From Priapulus caudatus (Eukaryota; Priapulida; Priapulimorpha; Priapulimorphida; Priapulidae): DNA of 64,000 bases. Positions 1 to 11,919 of this stretch are shown one piece after another. The position numbers were made by a program, and so were the translations under genes. Every line of letters begins with the position of its first letter. The first letter of the stretch is position 1. The notes under the pieces are model-generated. The model made no database searches and was not told the origin of the DNA. It saw only the letters and a list, made by a program, of their open reading frames with translations. The stretch covers positions 348,581 through 412,580 of the forward strand of contig NW_014577195.1 of assembly GCF_000485595.1 (NCBI RefSeq), given 5' to 3'.

Positions 1-57
1 ACGGACGGACAGACGGACGGACAGACGGACGGACAGACGGACGGACGGACGGACTTG
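1..57. repeat. GACGGACA/GGAC microsatellite
   Basis: The window opens inside a simple array of GACGGACA units that becomes pure GGAC before ending. Its left edge is outside the window. Bases 58-480 after it show no recognisable gene or repeat. Confidence 0.95.
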
Positions 58-479
58 CACTCAGAACTAGTAATTGGCAGTAGTAGCGCGACAACAGCAG
101 TGCTCAGTATGAGTTGAGTGCAGCAGCAGGATGCAACAGCATGCAGTAGAGAGCAGTAACAGACTTAAATTTTCTACTACTACTCAACTACCGAAATATT
201 TGAAACGTGACAACAATAAGACGTTCGAATTGGATATATCGATCCGAAGTCTTAAGTCGGCTTGACTGAGCACAGTGCTCGTGCTAGCTACTGACCCCCG
301 GCACACTTAGTAGACACACAGACATAATAACAGCAAAACTCTTTTCAACGCGTGAAATTAACAATCGCAAAATTCTTTTTATCGCGGCCAGATAGCATTG
401 TTTTTGTGTGTGTGGATATTTCCGGTAAGTCACGGGAAAATCAGGTTGCAAACAAGGACGTTCCTGTTATGGAAAACAG

Positions 480-900
480 CGTTAATACGCGGTAGCACGT
501 CAGGACCTTATCACGGTAGTACAATAGTGCGATTGTAAGCCAATACGATAGTACAGTAGTACGGTTGTAAAACAGTATGGATATGTGGAAGTAGGGTAAT
601 AGTGCGGTAGTATGTCAGTACGACAGTATAGTAGTGCGGTTGTATAGTAGTGCGGGAATGGTTGTAAGGCTATGCGGTCGTACGATAATACTGCCGTAAG
701 GTATTACGGTAGTGCGGAAGTTCGCTAGCGTGGTATTATGCGAGAAAGCTAGTTCGGTAGTACGGTAGGATGTTAGTAAAGTATATTACGGTGCCATACA
801 ACAGGAAAGCAGTATGGTAATACCTATGTTTCGTAGTACGGTAGTAAGTCAGTACTTTAGTACGGTAGAAAGGTATTGAGGCAGTACGGCAGTATTACGA
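480..900. repeat. Degenerate GTACGGTAGTA repeat tract
   Basis: Words such as acggtagta, gtacggtag and tagtacgg recur every 10-25 bases with many substitutions, giving an old degraded short-period array. There is no coding signal. Bases 900-1855 downstream are unremarkable unique-looking sequence in which I see no gene. Confidence 0.7.
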
Positions 901-1859
901 CGATGTACCAATTTATTTTGTGAAGTGAACCACATATTCGGTCCTTTACGGGATTTGCACCGATCAGACGCAGACTATTCTCTACATAGCGATTCCTCAG
1001 CTCATGAAGCCTAGTCACTCTCTCGTGTAGACGAAACGTTGAACCAGCTAGTAACGCATGATATTTAGCGCTTCGTGCATATAGTACATGCATGGTAAGT
1101 TTTCTAAAGGTTACGTAAGCTCGTTCATCTTTCGCGGCGGCACGGGGTAATGTGACACGGTCATTAGCCGTGCATGTTTTAAGCTGCCTGCGTTCAGCAG
1201 CGCACACATTTGCTCTTCGTGAACCTAATGCGTTAGATTACATCGCGCGCATGCGTGCTATGAATGTCATGCAGGCATCGTGTAGCTGCGGGTTTCTAAC
1301 GAGAGCTCTCGGCTTACTGCCGTGTGTACCAGGGCCACGTCGTCAGCACGATGTTCATAAAGTAACCCACGAACACGATAGAATTAGAAAACCCACTACA
1401 TGTAATGTGATGTGTGCTGTGGGCGTTATCGGCGAAAATATTGTTAACTTAACGAAGTTTTCTATAATACAATTACGAATTATATTTTTTGTATTTATCC
1501 GAATATTAATAGTTAATAGTAGAGTATTGGCGGACTTCACATTCGTCGGGCCTGTGGCCATCGCCCAACATCACAACCCAAAATTACGCTTGATGTGCGT
1601 TCGCAGCAGTTCGTGATGTAGGCTATAGCGCAGCCCGGAAGCGAAAGTCTACCGGGAATATCGCTTCGCTGCTCATGTGTGCGATTACGAGTATAACGTG
1701 CATGTATGTGTAGTTAGCTACGGCAAAGGCCGACCGCTAAAACGCCATATATCTGCGGGTAGTACGCGGAACGGCGAAGCGTTGGGAAAATGGAATATGG
1801 AACCGGGCTGACAAGGAGGCGGCGTCTTACGGACGTGTAGCGCGCGATGAGGCGATGCG

Positions 1860-1869
1860 GTGATGATGG

Positions 1870-1904
<35 letters not shown>

Positions 1905-1913
1905 GTGATGATG

Positions 1914-1945
<32 letters not shown>

Positions 1946-1947
1946 GG

Positions 1948-2012
<65 letters not shown>

Positions 2013-2048
2013 GTGATGACGATGACGATGACGACGACGACGACGACA
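1860..2048. repeat. GAT trinucleotide array
   Basis: About 190 bases of near-pure GAT with occasional GGT, ending in GAC units. It reads as poly-Asp, poly-Met or poly-Ser in different frames, so the open frames over it are composition artefacts and not genes. Confidence 0.95.
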
Positions 2049-2159
2049 ATGCTGATGACGACGTCATCGTGGGAGAACGCGAGTGGCTGTCATCACACGC
2101 TTTTAGCCAGCGTGATACGCAATAACAGTTGTGCCATTTGCAGCGCGCAGGTCTCTTCC

Positions 2160-2878
2160 GATGTGCCCCCTCGTGGCTGGCTGCCCCCGTGTAGCTGGCT
2201 GCCCCCATCGTGGTTGGTTGTCCTCAACATGACTGGCTGCCCCCCTCGTGGCTGGCTGCCCCATCGTGGTTGGTTGTCCCCCTCGTGGATGGCTGCCCCC
2301 TCGTGAATGGCTGCCCCTTTCTCGTGCCTGGCTGCCCCCGCGTGGATGGCTGCCCCCTCCTCGTGTCTGGCTGCCCCCTCGTGAATGGCTGCCCCTTTCT
2401 CGTGACTGGCTGCCCCCTCGTGGTTGGTTGTCCCCCTGGTGCCTGGCTGCCCCCTCGTGTCTGGCTGCCCCTCGTGGCTGGCTGCCCCTAATGGTTGGTT
2501 GTCCCCCTCGTGTATGGCTGCCCCCTCGTGGCTGGCTGCTCCTCGTGGATGGCTGCCCCCTCCTCGTGTCTGGCTGCCCCCGCGTGGATGGCTGCCCCCT
2601 CCTCGTGCCTGGCTGCCCCCTCGTGCCTGGCTGCCCCCTCTTCGTGTCTGGCTGCCCCCGCCTGGTTGGTTGTCCCCCTCGTGTCTGGCTGCCCCTTCTT
2701 CGTGCCTGGCTGCCCCTTCGTGTCTGGCTGCCCCTTCCTTGTGTCTGGCTGCCCCCTCGTGTCTGGCTGCCCCTTCCTCGTGCCTGGCTGCCCCCTCGTG
2801 GTTGGTTGTCCCTCTCTTGTCTGGGTGCCCCGCGTGGATGGCTGCCCCTCCTCGTGTCTGGCTGCCCCCGCGTGTTTG
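2160..2878. repeat. GC-rich minisatellite, ~18-24 bp unit
   Basis: Roughly 35 copies of a unit close to CTCGTGNCTGGCTGCCCC, with variants such as GGTTGGTTGTCCCC and ATGGCTGCCCC. Because units vary in length, the array stays open in several frames on both strands (WLPPRG-like or GCPLV-like repeats). This is typical of a minisatellite and not of selection for a protein. Confidence 0.92.
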
Positions 2879-2879
2879 G

Positions 2880-4290
2880 CGGCCGAGCAGAGCAATTCCA
2901 TTACGAATGATGTCACCCGCGGCAAACTTATATAGTGTAGAACATCCCTAACTTTACGTTAGTAGGCCTGGTGTTCGTTCGCGCGTGCCTGATTACTCTG
3001 TATCACTCGGACTCGGTAAATGAAATCGCCGCTATTACATAACGTCTTCCCTTAATACGCTGATAATGATCATGCCTAAATTACTGTCACTTTACTTAAA
3101 AATCCCGGTTAAAAATCACTTTGCTTAAAGCCCGGCGCACACGTGGCGATTTTTGTAGTGGCGAGTAGGCAAAGCACATTAACACAATGACGCAGATCTC
3201 CGCGCGTTACCCTTGCGTGTGTACTCTACTACTCTGCATTTACAAACGCACTCCTTTCCACTGTGATGGGTTGCGTAACCCACGATGAGCAAATTATTAT
3301 GGCTGCACTGACACAAACAGTGTCCTTTCCCCATTCACCCCGTCTACTTGATAACGGAAAACGAAAATATGTTCTTTTATTGCAATTTAATATCCGTCCT
3401 TTGTAATAAGTTCTGGCTAGGACGCAGGGGCCGTGTATGTGCGTTGGTATTTGCGTTGCTCTCTATAAGCAATATCGTGTAGATGCTAAGACTACAGAAT
3501 CTTTCACTGGGCTGCCATATTTTCGCTCGTACTACTCTTTCTAACAATATTGTCTGTTAAGCCTTTTATGAGCTCATTTCTCAATTAATTACTGTAGCAT
3601 ATTCCTAGTGAAGCGATCTGCATCTTTCACCCTGGAGAGCTCCAGCTAAGATCGAGTAGGAAGACATGTCAACGTGTACCCACGTTGCTCATGTCAAGCG
3701 TTGCGGACATAATAGCGTAATCAGAATGTAATAACGTAAGTGACACAGGCAGGCGATGTTTCCGCTGAAATTGGTTGCGTCCACATGCACTACAGGCTTG
3801 CGCAGAAAGGAAATTGTCGCCAAAGGCAGTGCGTCTGCTTGTCTTTACTGCCTCCGCTCATCACGCGAGCGGTCTCGCATTTGTCGGTTCGCTATTGAAG
3901 TGGGCGGCACAAGACAACGTGCTGCACGTTAAACTGCGCTCGGCTGCGACTTGAATCGCGTTCTTGCGGGGGCTTCGGATTAAAACCAGTTGTTTTGTAG
4001 AAAGTAATACGATTACGTGGTGGCAATAAGACGGAAGGAGCATTGTTTCCCAACTGTCTCTCAATTCGATTTATATTTGCTGTGTTTTTGTAATGCAATT
4101 TGCTCCGTGCTGCGCCCCCGTATGGCTCGCCGAAGTTTTGCCCGGTGATTGTAGTTTTTATTACACAGTGAATCCGACGATAAAATGTTTTACATTGGTG
4201 CGTTCACGCACGTCCGCACGCACCCATCTACGTGCACTACCCACACGCAAGCACAAAGAGTACGAGTTCCTATCGGAAACAGGTGTAAAC
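2880..4290. other. No gene recognised
   Basis: Unique-looking AT-balanced sequence without an open frame that resembles a known family. At 3124 the word CTTAAAGCCC recurs; it is also the terminal word of the small element at 4291-4400, so this may be the end of a related element whose other end I could not find. Confidence 0.5.
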
Positions 4291-4400
4291 CTTAAAGCCC
4301 ATGCGAAATGGACTATATTTTTTTTCAGTAAAATACACTAAACAATAACTTTTTACTGTGCTTAACGGACGTATTTTTTGGCCTTCACGTGGGCTTTAAG
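4291..4400. mobile_element. Small inverted-repeat element (MITE-like)
   Basis: A ~110-bp segment begins CTTAAAGCCCATG (4291-4303) and ends with its near reverse complement (4388-4400, one mismatch). About 50 bases of its left part (4292-4345) recur in inverted orientation at 6903-6953, which shows that it is a dispersed repeat. No ORF. No target duplication was established, so the class is unknown. Confidence 0.5.
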
Positions 4401-4818
4401 TCTTCCATCTAAGCTGCGGCCGTGATGTTTGCAGTACTGTATTCATTTGTACCGTGTGCTAACCTATATAGTTGACAACTAATTTAAAATTATTTAAACT
4501 ATTTTAATATAGACTTTTTGAAATCTAATGGCTCTCTATATAGAATCATGACATTTCTTATTCAAGACGGTAATCGAAAAATACCACCACAGTGCAATTG
4601 TTCTTCAAACATTAAGGACGATGATGTCACCAATTACAATAATGAAAATATAATGATTGATCGCCGGTATATAGCAAATCAGAAATCATTTGCGAGTAAC
4701 TTAACCGATGACGTTCATATTGACTCGAGTGGCGAATGTGTTGTCAGCGATGGATGGCGTGTGATATATAAGATATATAAGATATAACAGTTTTATTTAT
4801 CACTTTCAATATTAGTAT

Positions 4819-5354
4819 AGGGCCGGACACACCAGGCGATTGCATCGGGCGATGGCATCGCCCGATGGCATCGCGCAGTCGTGGACACACCAGGCGATTG
4901 CATCGGGCGATGGCATCGGGCGATGGCATCGGCCGATGGCATCGCCCGATGGCATCGCGCAGTCGTGGACACACCAGGCGATTGCATCGGGCGATGGCAT
5001 CGGGCGATGCATGGCATCGCCCGATTCTTGCGCGCGCAGTGCGCTTGGCTGATGAACTCTGATTGGCTGATGAATTGTAAAATCGGGCGATGTTATCGCC
5101 GGTCGCGGACACACCAGGCGATTGCATCGGGCGATGGCATTGGGCGATGGCATCGGCCCAAAACGTTTTGATCTGTGCGATGGCATCGGGCGATGAAATC
5201 GGCGGCGATTGAGTGGACACACCAGGCGATTTTCACGCCGATGCCATCGGGCGATGAAATCGGCGGCGATTGAGTGGACACACCAGGCGATTTTCACGCC
5301 GATGCCATCGGCCGATGCCATCGCCCGATGCAATCGCCTGGTGTGTCCGGCCCT
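4819..5354. mobile_element. Foldback/MITE-like element built from reiterated terminal repeats
   Basis: The block starts AGGGCCGGACACACC and ends with the reverse complement, so it has terminal inverted repeats of about 40 bases (4819-4860 against 5313-5354). Inside, GGACACACCAGGCGATT occurs again about five times, each followed by alternating CATCGGGCGATGG and CATCGCCCGATGG words that are complementary to one another, so the whole block can fold extensively. Flanking trinucleotides are TAT and TAA, which would be an imperfect TWA target as in PIF/Harbinger elements; that assignment is inference. Open frames across it are repeat artefacts. Confidence 0.75.
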
Positions 5355-5451
5355 TAAGTACAAGAATTTTAACAAAGCGAATAATGAACAATACAGCGAA
5401 GGGATGACGAAAAGACCATACGGTCATCTATTCAGCCATCCCCTGGAAAAA

Positions 5452-5467
5452 TTATAAAGTACGATAT

Positions 5468-5513
<46 letters not shown>

Positions 5514-5529
5514 ATATCATACTTTATAA
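5452..5529. repeat. 78-bp near-perfect palindrome with TA core
   Basis: Bases 5452-5490 are mirrored as reverse complement by 5491-5529 with a single mismatch (c5463 against a5519). The outer part is non-repetitive (TTATAAAGTACGATATGTG) and the core is (TA)n, so the symmetry is not just the TA repeat. Confidence 0.95.
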
Positions 5530-5727
5530 GTGTGAAACCCGGCAACGCCACGTTCGTAGTAATCCCGGCCTCCAAGTGACTTCTCGAATGTGCGTTTGTC
5601 GGATTTGATGCGAAGCGGTGACTACTTGGTGTTCGGGGGTTTCCATAGGTTTCCTTGATGCGGTGCGTGTGACGAATATCATGCAAATGGACGGCAATAA
5701 GGTGTCCGCTGCGAACGACTGTGCTCG

Positions 5728-5945
5728 CATGTCTCTCTCTCTCTCTCACTCTTCAGCTCCCATCTCTCTCGCTTGCATAGGCTCTCTCTCTCTATGCCTG
5801 TCTGTCTCTCTGCGCGTGCGTGCGTGCGCGTGTGTGTGTGTGTACGTACGTGTGTGCGGGGCGTACGTGTCTGTCTGTCTATCTGTTTTTGTTTATCTGT
5901 CTTTCTGTCGCTCGCACTCCCTCCCACCCTCTCGCCTCTCTGACT
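5728..5945. repeat. CT then GT microsatellites
   Basis: CT-rich simple sequence (5730-5812) passes into GT/GC-rich repeat (5812-5860) and CTGT units (5868-5905). Bases 5950-7900 hold no recognisable gene; part of 6903-6953 is an inverted copy of sequence at 4292-4345. Confidence 0.9.
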
Positions 5946-7904
5946 GATGATGCAGACAGTGTGTACTCGTCCATGATGGCAATATCCGCGAGTAAAATTT
6001 CATGCGTACTTTAAAAACGCTCTGGGGGCCGATGTGTTCGCAAGTGCCTGTGTTCGGGGGTACTCGGAACTATCACTCCTCTAGCTACTACGGTGTTGAT
6101 CTTGTAACGTCTGTTATTTCCTTTGAGCTCATGCAGTCAGGAGCATCGACTGTAAGAGTTAGGTTCCAACGCAGCGGTTGTGTTCAGTATGTATAGTTCT
6201 ATTCAGGTCGCAGTACGCATACTGTTGTAGTTTCCAGATGGACTAATGTTATTTAAAAGAGATTTCTTGTTTGTCGGAACAATAAGAAATGGTTTCTTGG
6301 TAGGAAAATACGTTTTGTTGTTCGAGCAAAAAATAAAATAAAATACAGATTTAGCTAAGATGGTTTGCTGGATTACTTGTTGGAACCAGGGAATCTTGAG
6401 AGGCAAATAACCGTGTTATTCAGACTCATGAACTAGGAAAGCCAACCAATACAACAGCATTCCTTAACAACACATTAAGGTGCCCATAACATGTATTCAT
6501 GCTCTTTTGATGACACAAGCATGCGTTACGTGGCAATCTCTAGATACTAGGTTTAAATCTTACAGAGCATTCGGACGGATTGATAAGTATAAATTCGCGT
6601 CCGACTGGAAATCTGCACGTTTTAGTCATTTCATCTCTCGCCCACACTGTCGTAAAGGCCCCCGCACCGTGTGCGGGCTGGTTTGCGTGCGCATTCGGCG
6701 CGCACATCGATAACCTTATCGGTGTGTAGCGTGTAAACTCTCGCGCGCTCATGGGACAAATCGACGTCACGATTAGGCCACGCCCCATTTCAAATCGACT
6801 CGCGATTCGTTGATTTTTTTGAACTTTTGCTTTTAAAGATACAAAAACACAATTTTTTAAAATAAAATACCTAAAGGTAAACAATAAGATGGTAAAAAAA
6901 GGTTGTTTAGTGCATTTTACTGAAAAAAATATTGGTCATTTCGCAGGGCTTTAACAAGAGCTAATAATACATAGTGTATAGCGATAGTTATAGTTTATAT
7001 ATTTAAAATTTTTTATTATTTTATTAATAGGTATATTTTACAGCAAAATTATTACATTTTAAATGCAAGGCTATAGGAACCCGATACGATTGCATAAATT
7101 AGCATTCTTTCCTCTCAAAAACAAGACAAGCCGCTTGTCTCTATCACATGACACTCTTAGGTTGAGATATTGGATAGTAATCGTAGCTCATCCAGACGTT
7201 ACGTGGTTTGTAGGATTCGAATTGAACATATGTCTCTTGCGCCTAACCTCGCTTCGGAAGTGTTCGGGTGTTTCCATGATAAATTTATTCGAGTGATATT
7301 TTTTGAGAATTATTCCCTTCATCAACATCATTCATAAGGTAAGCCTTATGATACACTTATGCGTTACTGCCATGCTGTGTGAAAGATTCCTCATTTGTGC
7401 AAAGACGAACTCCGTTATTCAATCTTCTTAACCATTCATGGTCGTCGTCGGCGGCAGCTTTTCTTCGTTCTCTACTTCTTCGCTTCAACACTTGTCTTCT
7501 TTCGTATTATTCTTAGAATGTCATCAGCCAGGTGTTCGCATTACTAGTCAAAGTTACTAGGTTTCATGAGGAAGTTTTCAATTTCATGTGAAACAACACG
7601 GGAATTAACACCTGGTGCCTGAAGCCTCAGTGTAAAACCAGCAGCAGATTTCGGAAATTACAAAATTAACGTGTGGTCTACTTGATCAATACTCTTTTCG
7701 ATCAGTACTCGCTATACTTCATATGTGGTATGTATATGTGCCTGTCAGTGTGTGTGCGTGCGTGTTTGTTATCTGGCTGTAAGAATACGGCATTGTAATT
7801 GGTCTAGAGCGTGTCAAGTGTAATGAAATTGAAACCAACATTTCCCATTAAACGTCACTTTTATCCACTGAGCGTTGCCCGCACGCACACCCACGTACGC
7901 CGGT

Positions 7905-8575
7905 GACAGCAGCAGCCGCAGCTGAAACAGTGGCGGCAGCGGCAGCAGCGGCAGCCGCAGCTGAAACAGTGGCAGCGGCAGCAGCAACAGCAGCAGCAGC
8001 AATAACACTAGCGGTTATAGCAGCAGCAGCTGAAACAGTAGCGGCAGCAGCAGCAGCAACACTAGCGGTGATAGCAGCAGCAGCTGAAACAGTGGCGGCA
8101 GCAGCAACAGCAGCAACACTAGCGGTTATAGCAGCAGCAGTTGAAACAGTAGCGGCAGCAGCAGCAGCAACACTAGCGGTGATAGCAGCAGCAGCTGAAA
8201 CAGTGGCGGCGGCAGCAGCAGCAGCTGAAACAGTGGCGGCGACAGCAGCAACAGCAGCAACACTAGCGGTGATAGCAGCAGCAGCAGCAGCAGCTGAAAC
8301 AGCGGCGGCAGCAGCAGCAGCAACACTAGCGGTGATAGCAGCAGCAGCAGCAGCAGCTGAAACAGCGGCGGCAGCAGCAGCAGCAACACTAGCGGTGATA
8401 GCAGCAGCAGCAGCAGCAGCAGCAGCTGAAACATTGGCGGCAGCAGCAGCAGCAACACTAGCGGTGATAGCAGCAGCAGCAGCAGCAGCTGAAAGAGTGG
8501 CGGCAGCAGCAAGCAACAACACTAGCGGTGATAGCAGCTGTAACAGTGGCGGCGGCGGCGGCGGCAGCAGCAGCG
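7905..8575. repeat. GCA-rich minisatellite with ACTAGCGGTGATA spacer
   Basis: Tracts of GCA alternate with the words GCTGAAACAGTGGCGG and ACACTAGCGGTGATA, forming higher-order units of roughly 55-66 bases repeated about ten times. It reads as poly-Ala on the + strand and poly-Ala or poly-Leu on the - strand. No non-repetitive domain is attached, so I regard it as a satellite and not a gene. Confidence 0.9.
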
Positions 8576-8579
8576 GGTT

Positions 8580-10244
8580 CAGTAACAGGATGGTGTGGTG
8601 ACAACTCGTGTACGTTATGATGTAAGCGAAAAGTGCTTCAGCCGGCTTCGTCGAATGTCCGATAATCGTTTCTGACATTTAACAGTAGGCTGACATTTAA
8701 TAGTAATCGGGCCCCGAGTCGGTGTATCTCTCTGGGGTCGCCTAGTTTCACTTTGCCTCGCATTTTAGAAAGCTGTACGCGACTGTGAGAGTGCAGCCTT
8801 GGGAGTAGTAGCTAGTAAATCTTGCCAATGAGTGGCGTATCAGATACATCGGGATGGTATTTGTGTAGCTGGCGGCTGCAAAGATCGTTAACTAATCACT
8901 TAATACGTTATTACTGAGACACCGCAAAACGGGTTTGAATAGTCTTCAAGTTAGGGGCGAGTAAGGCTACGCTGTGATGTAACTATACCGAGGTTGATTC
9001 AAGTAAAAACGAGGACATGTGTTAATTTGGACCATGTCATATTTCGTGCTCTAGGTGGGATTGGTCCTCAGTATGCCACATGCCGTTATACTTATAGATG
9101 GAATAATCGTGATTTCGTGGATCCAATCGAAATTGTAATTTGCATAGAGTAGTCTATTGCAGGCTAGGTGCGCTCTTGTCTACGTGTGAGTCCAGGTGAA
9201 TTACATGGGATTACCTTTTAGAAAGCAAAATATTTCACTACTTGCCGTTTTGTCATTGCTGCTATCGTTGCGCCGCCTCTCTCTCTTTCTCTTGGTGCAG
9301 CATTTATCGTTTTCTGTACACAGATACATCTGTGATCGCATCAATCGAGAATAACAGCGCGTTTAGTTAAAGGGATACCGCACCCTAGAATTTAGAGTAT
9401 ATTATGATAGTAAGTAGATAATTAATAGTATATGCCTGCAAATTTCTATAATCATGCATTCACATTTGTCATAAAACGACAATTAGTTTCGAAATCTATA
9501 TTTTTGGCTGCTGACATGACACCCCGCGGTTGTGCTGCCACCATGACAGAGTTGCGCATTGCCGATTAATTTTGGACGTTACAGACGGAAGGCTAATCAC
9601 AAAACTACAATTATATTTATACGTAGGGGGCCTAACTGCTATTTAATTGAACGATTTTTATTTTAGGACAAATTTGACATATTATAACTGAATCTTAAAG
9701 TTGTTTATAAGATATCGCAAACCTTCTCCTCTTAAATTAATAAATAAGAAACATCCTCGGTTTGTAGCCTGCAACCGAAAAGTTGCGATGCACAACTTTG
9801 AAAATAGATGGGCTAGTAGTGGCGCCACAGTTGTTATAAGCATCGATACAGCCGTTAGTTTAAAAACAAAACAAAATTCTAATTAATATTAAACAGTGAA
9901 TATTTGTATGTAGCGTAATTGAAACCTATTTTAACTGAAAATATGCAAGGAACCTAGTGTAGGTCATGTGTCACTTTAAACGCTAAAAAGCAAGTGTATC
10001 ATTCCATCATTCACTCATTCCATGATGTGCAATTTATTTTTGGTCATAATGCTTGTAAACCAAATCGCCTGCCTTGAAGAATGGTTGATAAATTGATCAG
10101 TAGAAAACTGCATAGCAGTCATTCCCGTTATTACCCGCTCGGCTGTCTGTACTAGGTGTGACTGGGAGGTCCAGGGAGGATGAATAGTTTAACCTGCAAG
10201 GCAGGGGCCGTGCAGGTTGGACTCATACTCCGTACTGACTGCAG
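8580..10244. other. No gene recognised
   Basis: Single-copy-looking sequence with no recognisable ORF, RNA or repeat apart from short CT runs near 9285. Confidence 0.5.
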
Positions 10245-10656
10245 AATTTGATCCCACATCAAACTAGTCCAGGCCAGACACGTGCTAGGCGCGCGTCAAA
10301 TCGTAGCGTACATACACAAAATTCTGAAGCGTGCTAATTTGGCACGGGTTAACTGTGCATGCTCAGTATAGCTTGTTACGTCACTCAGAAGACAGCTACT
10401 GTACTTTTATGGGACCAAAATAAGGCTATGCGCATGCGTATTGCGAAATAGCACGGGGTTTGGCCCGCGTGTTGCGTACACACACAGTTTAACGCGGGCT
10501 AACTTAGTCCGGTCGAATTTAGCACGCTTCTAGCGGGCTTGGCCCTCCTTCATTTGCTGGGCCAGATTAGTCGGGGCCAGCGCGTATTTAGAGAGGGATA
10601 GCGTGTAGTACATACAGTACACACTGCACTGCACTAGTTTGATGTGTTATCAAATT
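10245..10656. mobile_element. 412-bp element with 24-bp terminal inverted repeats
   Basis: Bases 10245-10268 and 10633-10656 are inverted copies with 22 of 24 matches. Further inside, GAAGCGTGCTAA (10326-10337) is mirrored at 10519-10530, and CGGGCTAA-like words recur, so the element is a nested foldback. No ORF is present. Flanks show no clear target duplication. It is best described as a non-autonomous DNA transposon of unknown superfamily. Confidence 0.7.
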
Positions 10657-10659
10657 TAC

Positions 10660-11245
10660 AGTCTGTACGTCGTATCAGTCACTGACAATAACCCAGGGAT
10701 GGCTGAAAGCGAGGCATATAAAGTTTGGCGTTTATTTGCACTGCATGGGAGACTGGGCGTGTTACTCTTGCGGTAATTATATGTACACCTTCCTGGTCGG
10801 TTTCGCTACCATATCCACACCTGCGCATGTTTTTTGTGTCGCTCGATGTAGCTGGATGATCATGCATAATAGTAACAGCCAATAGTCCGCAAACACCAAC
10901 GAAAGTAACGTGCCACTTACATGGTTTATACTTTTCATTCTTTATGTGCAGCGTCCATGTATTATTTCCCTATTACATTTGTGATGATGTATTACTGTCA
11001 TCACGTTACGTCGACAGTGTGAGTGTCGGTGATATATGTCAGTAAGGGTTGGCTGCCTGGGTGCCTGGGACAGAGGTTATGCTGCATGCATCGCGTGATG
11101 GCGATAATGATAATCCCCTTAAAAGGCTGATACGCCGTGAAGTGCATTGTCAGTCGATTCCCTGGCTCTGGCTTTGTCTTTCGAATTCTGTAGTTTTTTA
11201 GAGACGGAAATAAATCTAGTAGGAGTGCGGAAGAAAGCGGGCACG
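10660..11245. other. No gene recognised
   Basis: No coding or repeat signal seen between the inverted-repeat element and the purine tract. Confidence 0.45.
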
Positions 11246-11247
11246 TA

Positions 11248-11905
11248 TACGAGAGAGAGAGAGAGGGGTAGAGCACGAGAGGGCGAGCGAGCGAACGAGC
11301 GCGCGCGCGAGAGAGAGAGAGCGAGAGAGATAGTGAGAGAGAGACTGAGTAAGACTGAGTGAGATTGAGAGATGAGGAAGGGCGAGAGCTACGAACGACA
11401 AATGAAGAACCTGATTGAATGAAAGAGCGATAGGTGTAAAGAGCGATAGCGAGAGAGAGGAGGGAAGAAAGTAACTATACAAACAGAAAGACACGCAAGG
11501 GGCGAGGGCGGTAGAGGGGGGAGAATATGGGAATTGAGATAATTATAGGCGAGGAGAGGAGAGATGAGAGAAGAGGAGGAAGATCGAGGAGAGAGGAGAG
11601 AGAGGGAGCGAGAAAGAGAGAAGGGGAAGAGAGAGGGAGGGAGGAAGGGAGGTAGGGCAGGGAGGGAGGCGAGGGAGCGGAGGATGGGAGGGAGGGAGGG
11701 GAGGGAGGTGAGAGAGGGAGGGAGGAGGAGAGGAGGGAGGGAGGGAGAGATGGGGAAGGAGGAGGAGGGAGGAATGGGGAGGAAGGGAGGGAGGAGGGAG
11801 GGGGGAGGGAGGGAGGTAGGGTGTGAGGTTAGGGAGGCGGGGAGGGAGGAGGAGGCAGGGAGGGAAAAGGAGGCGGAGAAGAAGAAAGAGATGAGACGAG
11901 AGACA
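11248..11905. repeat. GA/GGGA polypurine tract
   Basis: About 650 bases with G and A on the + strand almost throughout, passing from GA to GGGA and GGA units. Arg/Glu-rich or Ser/Leu-rich open frames on the two strands are composition artefacts. Confidence 0.95.
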
Positions 11906-11919
11906 GGAGATACAGTTAG

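Noticed and set aside
1152-1616. 154-codon + strand ORF
   Set aside because: No similarity that I recognise, no splice context and no codon bias; treated as chance.
1714-2306. Poly-Asp, poly-Met and poly-Ser open frames
   Set aside because: They are six-frame translations of a GAT microsatellite with no non-repetitive domain.
7848-8678. Poly-Ala/poly-Leu proteins on both strands
   Set aside because: A tandem repeat of GCA units; both strands stay open because of composition.
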